Part shown: positions 41,934-48,742 of the stretch, piece after piece
Layout of the letters: each line of letters begins with the position of its first letter
Position numbering within the stretch: position 1 is the stretch's first letter
NCBI GenBank assembly: GCA_026400815.1
Contig: JAPLOI010000013.1
Span: 1-56,206, forward strand
From: Alphaproteobacteria bacterium
Lineage (GTDB): Bacteria > Pseudomonadota > Alphaproteobacteria > Acetobacterales > Acetobacteraceae
DNA: 56,206 nucleotides
Direction of reading: 5' to 3'
Notes under the pieces: generated by a model
Database searches by the model: none
The model's input: the letters and a program-made list of their open reading frames with translations, nothing else
What the model was told of the DNA's origin: nothing
Program-made: the position numbers and the translations under genes

Positions 41934-42094
41934 GCCGCGCAGCCCTGATTTGCCGGCATTCTGCGTGTTGCCCTTGACATCCCGGCCCTGGCGCCGTTTC
42001 TACGGCGCCCGGGCCGCGTGCAAACGCGGGCCGTGCCGCTTGCGGGAGTGACGACCGGCGAAGTATTGCCGACGTCGCTCCGCCGGGCGGATGC

Positions 42095-42171
42095 AGGGGT
42101 GTAGCTCAATTGGCTAGAGCGCCGGTCTCCAAAACCGGAGGTTGGGGGTTCGAGACCCTCCACCCCTGCCA
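42095..42171 (+). tRNA. tRNA-Trp (CCA)
   Basis: The 77-nt tRNA has acceptor AGGGGTG/CACCCCT, anticodon CCA in CTCCAAA, T loop TTCGAGA and an encoded CCA. It lies directly before secE, its usual bacterial position. Only 161 bases separate it from tRNA-Gly, too few for the tuf gene often found there. Confidence 0.96.
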
Positions 42172-42191
42172 GCCCCGACCGGTGCGGCTGG

Positions 42192-42221
42192 GTGCTGCTG
42201 GGCTCGGTGCTGCTGGGCTCG
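42192..42221 (+). repeat. Two tandem 15-bp units in the secE leader
   Basis: GTGCTGCTGGGCTCG occurs twice without a gap (42192-42206, 42207-42221), followed by a near third partial unit GGGCTGCTG. It lies between tRNA-Trp and secE and creates a false N-terminal extension of the secE frame. Confidence 0.75.
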
Positions 42222-42281
42222 GGGCTGCTGTTCGGCGCTGGTGCCGTATGGGGGCGGATTGAGATTTCTGTTGGGAGCGTG

Positions 42282-42482
42282 ATGCGCGTGGCGATCGATC
42301 CGTTACGTTTCGTGCGCGAGGTGCGCAGCGAAGCCGCGAAGGTGACCTGGCCTTCGCGCAAGGAGACGCTGGTGACCACCGGGCTGGTGGTGGCCATGGC
42401 CACGGTTGCGGCAATCTTCTTCTTCATTATCGACCAGATCATCGGCGTGGGCGTGCGCGCGCTCTTCGGCGTGGCGGGCTGA
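42282..42482 (+). CDS. secE: Preprotein translocase subunit SecE
   Basis: SecE clamps SecY in the inner-membrane export channel. The 66-residue protein has the conserved amphipathic stretch [20 protein letters not shown] and one transmembrane helix (about 36-58). ATG 42282 with GGGAG upstream is the right start; an open frame from 42192 runs through tandem repeats. It is followed at 11 bases by nusG. Confidence 0.96.
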   Translation: MRVAIDPLRFVREVRSEAAKVTWPSRKETLVTTGLVVAMATVAAIFFFIIDQIIGVGVRALFGVAG

Positions 42483-42493
42483 GGGACAGAACC

Positions 42494-43024
42494 ATGGCGA
42501 AGCGTTGGTACGTCGTTCACGTCTATTCGGGCTTCGAGAAGAAGATCGCCCAGCAGATCAAGGAGCAGGCTGCCCAGAAGGGCCTGGCCGACCAGATCGA
42601 CGAGGTGCTGGTTCCCTCCGAGGAGGTGGTTGAGCTGCGCCGCGGGCAGAAGGTGAATGCGGAGCGGAAGTTCTTCCCCGGCTACGTGCTGGTGAAGATG
42701 GAGCTTTCGGACGAGGCCTGGCATCTGGTGAAGGACACCCCGAAGGTGACGGGGTTCCTGGGCACGAAGATCCGCCCCTCCCCGATCACCGAGGCCGAGG
42801 CAGAGCGGATCATGAAGCAGACGACCGAAGGGGTGGAACGTCCGCGCCCGGCGATCCTGTTCGAGATCGGCGAGCAGGTGCGGGTGGCCGATGGGCCGTT
42901 CACCAGCTTCAACGGCACGGTGGAAGAGGTGGACGAGGAGCGTGGCCGGGTGAAGGTGAGCGTTTCCATCTTCGGCCGTTCGACCCCCGTGGAACTGGAA
43001 TACAGCCAGGTCGAAAAGGCCTAG
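42494..43024 (+). CDS. nusG: Transcription termination/antitermination factor NusG
   Basis: NusG binds RNA polymerase through its NGN domain and Rho or ribosomal protein S10 through its KOW domain. The 176-residue protein has [40 protein letters not shown], and the KOW segment [20 protein letters not shown]. All are standard. A terminator follows at once, whereas rplK usually follows nusG. Confidence 0.98.
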   Translation: MAKRWYVVHVYSGFEKKIAQQIKEQAAQKGLADQIDEVLVPSEEVVELRRGQKVNAERKFFPGYVLVKMELSDEAWHLVKDTPKVTGFLGTKIRPSPITEAEAERIMKQTTEGVERPRPAILFEIGEQVRVADGPFTSFNGTVEEVDEERGRVKVSVSIFGRSTPVELEYSQVEKA

Positions 43025-43058
43025 GCAGTGCGGCGGCCCTTCGGGGCCCCTGGCGACG

Positions 43059-43093
43059 AGCCCTGCCCCGCGAGGGGTGGGGCTTTTTGTTTT
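43059..43093 (+). terminator. Rho-independent terminator after nusG
   Basis: AGCCC-TG-CCCC (43059-43069) pairs with GGGG-TG-GGGCT (43074-43084) over a GCGA loop, followed by TTTTGTTTT. It lies 35 bases after the nusG stop. Confidence 0.85.
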
Positions 43094-43127
43094 ATATCCG
43101 GAACAAATTGGGCGTGGGTCTGCCGGG

Positions 43128-43808
43128 TCAGTCGCGGCCGTATTTTTTGTGGAAGTAGCGGGCGGCGGCGATCTCGTAGGGGCGCAGGTTCAGGATCGGG
43201 TCGGTGAGTTTCAGGCGGCGGGGTTTGGCCGCCCTGGGCTTGCGCGGGGGTCTGGGGGGTGGGGGGAGCTTCAGCCACGCCGGTTGGTCGACGCCGAGGG
43301 CGTGGCAGAGCGGGCGCAGCAGGCGGGCGGCCTGGGGGGCGGCCTGGACGAACTCCTGGGTGTTGGGCTGTTGCAGAAGATCGTGGAGGGCGCCGGCGCT
43401 GGGGCCGGATTCGGGGATGCGCCTGGTGATCCAGCCGCGGCCTCTCGGCAGGCGCGGGGGCGCGTTGACCAGGGGCATGCCGGGGGCGGGGAACTCGGGG
43501 ATCTGGGGCGGGGGTGTGCGGACGGTTTTCGGGCGTTGGGTGGCTTTGCGGGGAGTGGGGAGGGTGTTGGTTTGCCAGCGCTCGTAGAGGCGGGTGAGGC
43601 GGTTGTTGAGGCGATGGAGGCGCAGCCAGAGGAGGGTCCAGACGGGGCCGGGGAGGAGGGGGAGGTCACCGTGGGGGGCGATGATCCAGCGCAGCTCGGG
43701 CCCGGCCCAGATCGGGCGTGCGGGCGCGCTGACGACAGGGGCTGCGCGCGCGATGACGCGGCGCAGGCCCTGGATCAGGCCGGTGAGGAAGGGGGTGAAC
43801 TGGATCAT
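43128..43808 (-). CDS. Proline-rich orphan protein 2, paralogue of the gene at 4533-5075
   Basis: The 226-residue product has an N-terminal hydrophobic/amphipathic segment (FTPFLTGLIQGLRRVIARAA), a helix (RLHRLNNRLTRLYERW), a Pro-rich linker, and a helical core ending FVQAAPQAARLLRPL. It continues with the linker PPPPRPPRKPRAAKPRR and a C-terminal RPYEIAAARYFHKKYGRD. Core, linker and Tyr-containing tail align with orphan protein 1 (4.5 kb); the first 45 residues are extra. No known family is recognised. The start codon abuts a perfect 20-bp palindrome, so there is no room for a normal Shine-Dalgarno outside it. Convergent with nusG. Confidence 0.72.
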   Translation of the reverse strand: MIQFTPFLTGLIQGLRRVIARAAPVVSAPARPIWAGPELRWIIAPHGDLPLLPGPVWTLLWLRLHRLNNRLTRLYERWQTNTLPTPRKATQRPKTVRTPPPQIPEFPAPGMPLVNAPPRLPRGRGWITRRIPESGPSAGALHDLLQQPNTQEFVQAAPQAARLLRPLCHALGVDQPAWLKLPPPPRPPRKPRAAKPRRLKLTDPILNLRPYEIAAARYFHKKYGRD

Positions 43809-43828
43809 GGTTAGTTATATAACTAACC
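43809..43828. promoter_or_regulatory. Perfect 20-bp palindrome touching the start codon of orphan 2
   Basis: GGTTAGTTATATAACTAACC is an exact palindrome. On the minus strand its last base is next to the ATG (43808-43806). It is AT-rich inside strongly GC-rich DNA, as expected for a MarR- or TetR-like operator or a promoter -10 region. The mRNA may be leaderless or nearly so. No regulator gene is adjacent. Confidence 0.6.
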
Positions 43829-43935
43829 TTCGGCGGCGGCGCAAGGGGTGGATAGGAATATTTTTTGGCAGGTGAGCGGGGGAGATCCAAGAGCCCGCCT
43901 GCGGCGAGGGGAGAGAAGTCAGTCAGGAAGCAAGG

Positions 43936-44187
43936 AAGAAAGCGGCCACTAAGACACTAAGACACAAAGGAAGTGGGAAGAGGCGGGGGGTGTGGAGAGG
44001 TTAAGAAAGAAAGGGGCCACAGAGGCACAGAGACACAGAGACACAGAGACACAGAGGAGCAAGGCAAGGGAGAAGAAAGCAGGTGGTAGAAGCGCTTCGC
44101 GTTGCGGCCATCTTCGGGTAGGAGCGATGATTGGCTTCTCCCTTGGATTGCTTCTTTGTGTCTTTGTGTCTTTGTGGCCGCTTTCTT
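43936..44187. repeat. Inverted repeats flanking tandem CACAGAGA units
   Basis: AAGAAAGCGGCCACTAAGAC at 43936 is inverted at 44154-44187, which ends TTTGTGGCCGCTTTCTT. The inner part is CACTAAGACACTAAGACACA versus the complement of CTTTGTGTCTTTGTGTCTTT. Inside are four tandem 8-mers CACAGAGA, CACAGAGA, CACAGAGA, CACAGAGG (44026-44057). Similar GGCCAC-AGAG-ACACAGAG strings occur in intergenic DNA of unrelated bacteria. The inverted ends suggest a small non-autonomous mobile element about 250 bp long. Confidence 0.7.
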
Positions 44188-44308
44188 GTTTGTTCTCCGT
44201 GCGGTGGCGGGCTTGAGCCTGCTCTACGGCGGCAAGGAGAGATGGCGGAACCGCTTCGCGTTCCGCCCTACTCTGGGTGATGGGGTACGTTGTTTGGAAG
44301 TCTTTTTG

Positions 44309-44332
44309 CTTCTTTTTCTTCAGAAAAAGAAG
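44309..44332. repeat. AT-rich nested palindrome, copy 4 (left half only, inverted)
   Basis: CTTCTTTTTC-TTCA-GAAAAAGAAG with AAGTCTTTTTG on its left is the reverse complement of the left half of copies 1-3. It lies 12 bases after the stop of the minus-strand glycosyltransferase gene. No right half was found within 400 bases. Confidence 0.82.
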
Positions 44333-44344
44333 ACTCTTGCTGGC

Positions 44345-45397
44345 CTAGGGGGTTCGGTCGCGCAGGACGCGTTGGAGGTCGTTGTCGATCGGCCCCAGGT
44401 CCGCATCGAATATCTGGCGGGCTACGTGGCGCCAGTCGGCGAGGTCGATGACCCTCGCGGGGTTGTCGCGCAGCAGCTCGCGCTTGATGAAGGGGAAGCG
44501 GCTCTCCATCAGCTGTCGCCAGAGTTCCGCCGTGGGGTTCATCGGGACGCGGTGCGAGGAGGAATAGAGGATGTGGGTGAGGTGGGTCTTGCGGTTGATC
44601 ACGAACGGGTCGGTGTCGTTTGGCTCGTCCCGGTCCTTGCGGACGAGCGACGTGGGATCGATGCGTGACACGAGATCCTTGTAGGTGACCACCGCGGCGC
44701 AGCGCAGGCCATATTTCAGCATCGACCGGGTCATGCCGATCTCGTAGTTCATAATGACCCAGAGCTTGTTGCTGACCGGACGGACCGACTTCCAGAACAT
44801 GTTCCAGGCCTTGCTGCCCAAGGCGACGGGACCGACGGCGAAGAAGTAGGACTGCAGGTGGTAGCGGTTCTGGTAGCTTTCCGTCGCACCCCAGACATCC
44901 GCGCGGGAGAAGTCGATCCCTTCGAGGAGCGGGCCGATATCGCAGAGCGGGCCGTAGACGCTGTCATTGAGCACCAGCACCATATCGGTATTCTCGGGCT
45001 TGGCGGCCGCGAAGAACAGGCCGTCACGCATGGCGCCGAAATCGTAGCCGATGTTGCGCCGGGTCAGTACGGCAGCGCACAGCGGCTGCAGCACCGCCTT
45101 TGCGTCCTTGACCAGCTTGCCCGAATTGCTGACGAAGACGATGTCGAATCCATGGCTGCGCAGGGCCTGGAGGTACGGCAGCACATAGGGCTGCACTTCG
45201 CCGGCGGCATCGTAGTGGACGAAGACGGCGATCCTCCGGCCGAGCTTCTGACCATTGGTCCAGGTGTCGATTACCTGGTTGGTCCCGCGCAGGAAGCTGA
45301 AGAAATAGTTGAGATAAGCCTTAGAGAGATGGTACCGGAAATGCCAGCGCCGATAGAAGGCCTGAAGGACGTTCAGGATGCTTCGAAGGAATTCCAT
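44345..45397 (-). CDS. RgpF-like rhamnan synthesis / glycosyltransferase protein
   Basis: The 350-residue protein has the RgpF family pattern: RIAVFVHYDAAGEVQPYVLP, GFDIVFVSNSGKL, RRNIGYDFGAMRDGLFFA, VLVLNDSVYGPLCDIGPLLE and WGATESYQNRYHLQSYFFAV. A C-terminal part without membrane helices follows (SHRVPMNPTAELWRQLMESR). Family members act in assembly of rhamnose-rich or other cell-surface polysaccharides. ATG 45397 is preferred to an upstream in-frame start. Base composition is slightly lower in GC than its neighbours, which suggests acquisition. It stands alone, with a half-palindrome as its 3' end. Confidence 0.87.
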   Translation of the reverse strand: MEFLRSILNVLQAFYRRWHFRYHLSKAYLNYFFSFLRGTNQVIDTWTNGQKLGRRIAVFVHYDAAGEVQPYVLPYLQALRSHGFDIVFVSNSGKLVKDAKAVLQPLCAAVLTRRNIGYDFGAMRDGLFFAAAKPENTDMVLVLNDSVYGPLCDIGPLLEGIDFSRADVWGATESYQNRYHLQSYFFAVGPVALGSKAWNMFWKSVRPVSNKLWVIMNYEIGMTRSMLKYGLRCAAVVTYKDLVSRIDPTSLVRKDRDEPNDTDPFVINRKTHLTHILYSSSHRVPMNPTAELWRQLMESRFPFIKRELLRDNPARVIDLADWRHVARQIFDADLGPIDNDLQRVLRDRTP

Positions 45398-45525
45398 CGC
45401 TGTACCGTCATCCGCCAATGTTGCAGGGTCCGCGCCACACGAGACGGTGGCGGCGGAACGGTAACGGTATAGTGGCACACGGGGCTTAGGCCAATGCTGC
45501 GGAGCGCAACGAACCGCTGGCGTGT

Positions 45526-45936
45526 TTACATTTCTTCATCCGCAGCGTGGGTGCGCAGATCTTCCAGCCGGCACCAGGCCAGGGCGCCGTGTTCGGTGGC
45601 CTGGAGCACGACGCCGGGGGCGTGGCCGGCTTCCAGCGCCTGTTGCCAGCGCGGAGCGCAGAGGCACCAGCGGTCCCCGGGCTTGAGGCCGGGGAAGCCG
45701 AATTGCGGCAAGGGGGTTGAGAGATCGTTACCGACAGCACGGCTGTAGGCAAGGAAGCCCGCCGTCATGACCGCGCAGACGGTGTGGCTGCCGTGGTCTT
45801 CGGCGCAGGTGCGGCAGGTGCCGTCGCGGAAGAAGCCGGTGACGGGGCCGTAGGAGCAGGCGGCGAGCGGGCCGCCGAGCACGTTGCGGGCGGAGCGGCC
45901 GCCATTGCCGCCGCCGCCAGTGGCATCGAGGGGCAT
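45526..45936 (-). CDS. DUF2237-family protein
   Basis: The 136-residue protein matches the DUF2237 pattern closely: RNVLGGPLAACSYGPVTGFF, RDGTCRTCAEDHGSHTVCAV, FLAYSRAVGNDLSTPLPQFG, FPGLKPGDRWCLCAPRWQQA and APGVVLQATEHGALAWCRLE. Several invariant Cys residues suggest metal or thiol chemistry; function is unknown. Its ATG lies three bases after the redoxin stop, so it is coupled to the DsbD-like/redoxin genes, consistent with a thiol-related role. Confidence 0.9.
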   Translation of the reverse strand: MPLDATGGGGNGGRSARNVLGGPLAACSYGPVTGFFRDGTCRTCAEDHGSHTVCAVMTAGFLAYSRAVGNDLSTPLPQFGFPGLKPGDRWCLCAPRWQQALEAGHAPGVVLQATEHGALAWCRLEDLRTHAADEEM

Positions 45937-45939
45937 GGC

Positions 45940-46569
45940 TCAGGCCTGGGTGCGGTATTTCACCACGCAGCCATAGGGGCGGGTGACTTGGGTGGCGATG
46001 GGCTGGCCGGCGGCCAGGGCGGTGAGGGCATCGCGCACATAGGGGGTGGCGCGGGGGATGTCTTCCGCCCGGGCGGAGGGGATGCTGTCGGCGCCGCCCA
46101 TGTAGGCGAGCTTGCCGGTGGCATCGACGATGAAGATGTGCGGCGTGACCATGGCGCCGTAGAGCCGGGCGAGCTTCTGGTCCGGGTCCAGCAGGACATG
46201 GGCCGGGGCGGCGTTGCGGGTGCGGGTGAGCTCGTTGGCGTGGGGGCCTTCGGCGAAGCCCTGCTCGCCCGGGGGCGAGGAGATGACGGAGAGCCAGATG
46301 GCGCCCATGGCGGCGGCCTGGCGCTGGAGGTCCTGCATGGCGCCGCTGCTGTACCACTTGCGGACATAGGGGCAGCCGTCGTTGGTCCATTCGAGGATGA
46401 CCGGCTTGCCGGCGAACTGGGCGAGCGCGATGGCGGCGCCGTTGCTGTCGGTGCCGGTGAAGCCGGGGGCCAGGGCGCCGATGGTGGGGTTCGCGTGGGC
46501 CGGCGTGGCGAGGGTGGCGGGCAGGGCCATGGCTGGCAGGGCGAGGAGGTGGCGGCGGCGGAGCGTCAC
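45940..46569 (-). CDS. Exported thioredoxin-fold redoxin
   Basis: The 209-residue protein has a twin-arginine-like signal (RRRHLLALPAMALPATLATPAHA) and a peroxiredoxin/redoxin domain. NPTIGALAPGFTGTDSNG, EWTNDGCPYVRKWYSSGAM with the single conserved Cys, then VTPHIFIVDATGKLAYMGGA are visible. It lacks a CxxC. GTG 46569 overlaps the TGA of the DsbD-like gene (GTGA). It is probably a periplasmic partner reduced by the DsbD-like transporter. Confidence 0.9.
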   Translation of the reverse strand: MTLRRRHLLALPAMALPATLATPAHANPTIGALAPGFTGTDSNGAAIALAQFAGKPVILEWTNDGCPYVRKWYSSGAMQDLQRQAAAMGAIWLSVISSPPGEQGFAEGPHANELTRTRNAAPAHVLLDPDQKLARLYGAMVTPHIFIVDATGKLAYMGGADSIPSARAEDIPRATPYVRDALTALAAGQPIATQVTRPYGCVVKYRTQA

Positions 46570-48677
46570 GGTTGGTCTCCCTGTTGGGTGCGGGCGAGTT
46601 CCTGGAGCAGGCGGGCTTCGGTGAGGATCTGCGGCAGGATGACGGGGGCGGCGGCCTTGCCGGGGTAGAGGACGTAGAGGGGCACGCCGTCTCGGCCGAG
46701 GGCGCGGAGGTATTCGGTGATCGCCGGGTCGCGGCGGGTCCAGTCGCCCTTGAGATAGGTGATGTTTCCGGCGGCGAAAGCCTGGCGGATGGCGGGCTGG
46801 GCGAGGGCGACCTGTTCGTTGACGATGCAGGTGACGCACCAGGCGGCGGTCATGTTGATGAAGACGGGGGTGCCGGCGGCGCGGAGTTCGGCGAGGCGGC
46901 GGGGGGTGAAGGGTTCCGACGCGTCCGGCTGCGGTTGGTTGGAGGGGGCCGCGGCGGTGGCGGTGGGGGTGGTGGCCAGGGTGGTGAGGACGGCGATGGC
47001 GCCGAGGCCGGCGAGGAGGGCGGAGGCGGTGCCGAGGCGGCGCCAGCTACCACCGCGGGATTGGGACAGGCCGACGGCCCAGAGGGCGAAGGCGACGAGG
47101 AGCATGCCGCTGGCGGTGGTGAGCACGCCGGTGGGGCCGGCCTGGAGGCTGACGACCCAGAGCAGCCAGACGGCGGCGGCATACATCGGGAAGGCCAGCG
47201 CCTGGCGCAGGATGTCCATCCAGGCGCCGGGGCGGGGGAGCATGCGGGCGAAGCCGGGGATGGCGGCGAAAAGGACGTAGGGCAGCGCGAAGCCGGCGCC
47301 CATGGCCAGGAAGCCGAGCAGGGTGACGGCGAGCGGGGCGGCGAGGGCGCCGGCGATGGCCGCACCCATGAAGGGGGCGGTGCAGGGGGTGGCGACGAGG
47401 ACGGCGAGCAGGCCGGTGAGGAAGCTGCCGAGGAGGCCGCCGCGTTGCGTGGTGCCGGCGCCGAGTGTGGCGACCCTGCCGCCGCCGATGGCGTAGAGGC
47501 CAGACATGTTGAGGCCGATGGCCAGCAGCAGCCACGCCGTTGCGGCGACGAAGACCGGGGACTGGAACTGGAAGCCCCAGCCGACGACGCTGCCGGCGGC
47601 GCGCATGGCCACCAGCGTGCCGGCGAGCGCCAGGAAGGTGGCGAGCACGCCCGCGGCATAGGCGCCGGCCTGGGCGAGGGCGGCGCCGCGCGACTTGCCG
47701 GCGAGGGCAGCGAGGCCGATCGCCTTCATGGCCAGCACCGGGAAGACGCAGGGCATGAGGTTCAGGATCATGCCGGCGGCGAGCGCGAAGGCGACGAGCT
47801 GCCAGAGCGGCAGGGTGGCGGCGGGGATGGCGGTGGGGCCCGGCGTGGCGGCTAGTTCCATCGCGGTGGTGCGGCCGGTGTGGTCGGTGACGACGACGAT
47901 GCCGGCGAGGCCGGCCTGGTGGCGGAATTCGGTGCCTGGACGCAGGGCGAGGCTGAAGCCGCCCTCGGCCGTGGTGAGGGTTTGCGGGGCGCTGTGCTCG
48001 ATCTGGCCCCAGGCGTAGGGGGCGAACCAGGCCTCGCGGACCTGGGTGGCGTCCAGCCCTGGGAGGCGGAGGGAGAGGAGGCCCTCGGGGGAGATCTCGG
48101 CCTGCCAGGGGGTGTTGGTGGCGGCGGTATGGGGGGTGTTGGCGTCTGCCGTGGCGAAGAGGGGGGCCTCGGCGGATGGGGTGGGGGTGCCGGACGGGAG
48201 GGTGAGGGTGAAGTCGGCTTCCTCGGGGACGCAGATGCGTTCGCAGACCAGCCAGGTGGCGTGGAGCTGGAGGGTGAGGGGCTCGCCAAGGGACAAGGGG
48301 GGGAGGGTGGCCGGGAGGGTGAGGGTTACGGGGAGGAGGATTTCGCCTTCGTAGCCGTAGCTCATCACCGGGCCGGTGGCGTGGCGGGTGGGGGTGGGCC
48401 AGGCGATGGGGCCGGCGGTGGCGCCTTCGGGGAGCTGGAAATCGAACTCGGCGGGGGCACCGGCGTCGCCGGGGTTGCGCCAGTAGGTGTACCAGCCCGG
48501 GGCCATGCGCAGGCGCAGGCCGATGCGGAGCGGCTGGCCGGGCTGGAAGGCATCGGATTCGGAGACGAGGCTGACCTGGGCGCGGGGGCTGGTGGCGACG
48601 TTGCTTTCCAGCGCGCGCGCCGGGAGGGGCGCGAGGCCAGCGAGCAGGAGGAGGAGGGCGAGGAGGCGCGCGGTCAT
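46566..48677 (-). CDS. DsbD/ScsB-like thiol:disulfide interchange protein
   Basis: A 703-residue electron-transfer membrane protein. It has a signal peptide, then an N-terminal periplasmic domain with RLRMAPGWYTYWRNPGDAGA and VCERICVPEEADFTL (Cys pair). The transmembrane DsbD core has two redox Cys in NLMPCVFPVLAMK and LLVATPCTAPFMGAAI-type segments. The C-terminal thioredoxin domain has FINMTAAWCVTCIVNEQVAL (WCVTC). It passes electrons from cytosolic thioredoxin to periplasmic targets. ATG 48677 is the start, divergent from hrpB by 65 bases. It is coupled to the redoxin gene by a 4-base overlap. Confidence 0.92.
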   Translation of the reverse strand: MTARLLALLLLLAGLAPLPARALESNVATSPRAQVSLVSESDAFQPGQPLRIGLRLRMAPGWYTYWRNPGDAGAPAEFDFQLPEGATAGPIAWPTPTRHATGPVMSYGYEGEILLPVTLTLPATLPPLSLGEPLTLQLHATWLVCERICVPEEADFTLTLPSGTPTPSAEAPLFATADANTPHTAATNTPWQAEISPEGLLSLRLPGLDATQVREAWFAPYAWGQIEHSAPQTLTTAEGGFSLALRPGTEFRHQAGLAGIVVVTDHTGRTTAMELAATPGPTAIPAATLPLWQLVAFALAAGMILNLMPCVFPVLAMKAIGLAALAGKSRGAALAQAGAYAAGVLATFLALAGTLVAMRAAGSVVGWGFQFQSPVFVAATAWLLLAIGLNMSGLYAIGGGRVATLGAGTTQRGGLLGSFLTGLLAVLVATPCTAPFMGAAIAGALAAPLAVTLLGFLAMGAGFALPYVLFAAIPGFARMLPRPGAWMDILRQALAFPMYAAAVWLLWVVSLQAGPTGVLTTASGMLLVAFALWAVGLSQSRGGSWRRLGTASALLAGLGAIAVLTTLATTPTATAAAPSNQPQPDASEPFTPRRLAELRAAGTPVFINMTAAWCVTCIVNEQVALAQPAIRQAFAAGNITYLKGDWTRRDPAITEYLRALGRDGVPLYVLYPGKAAAPVILPQILTEARLLQELARTQQGDQP

Positions 48678-48742
48678 TGGCGCGGGGGATACCAGAATTT
48701 CCCTCCTGTGTCGTGAACGGCGTGGGGTGCTATGGGCGGGCG

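Larger units (their letters stand above)
43829..44344. other. Repeat-rich intergenic region without a real gene
   Basis: About 515 bases hold the CACAGAGA repeats, their inverted flanks, a GGCGGAAC/GTTCCGCC stem (44244-44267) and one half of the AT-rich palindrome. An open frame at 43992-44216 is a translation of the repeats and is not a gene. Confidence 0.6.

Noticed and set aside
42192-42281. N-terminal extension of SecE
   Set aside because: The extra codons come from two tandem 15-bp repeats. SecE normally starts as at 42282, where a ribosome-binding site is present.
44026-44057. Possible CRISPR array
   Set aside because: The units are only 8 bp and tandem without spacers. No cas gene is in the window.
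43992-44216. 74-codon frame with GATEAQRHRDTETQRS
   Set aside because: It is a direct translation of the CACAGAGA repeats and their flanks. Such repeat-derived products are commonly mis-annotated.
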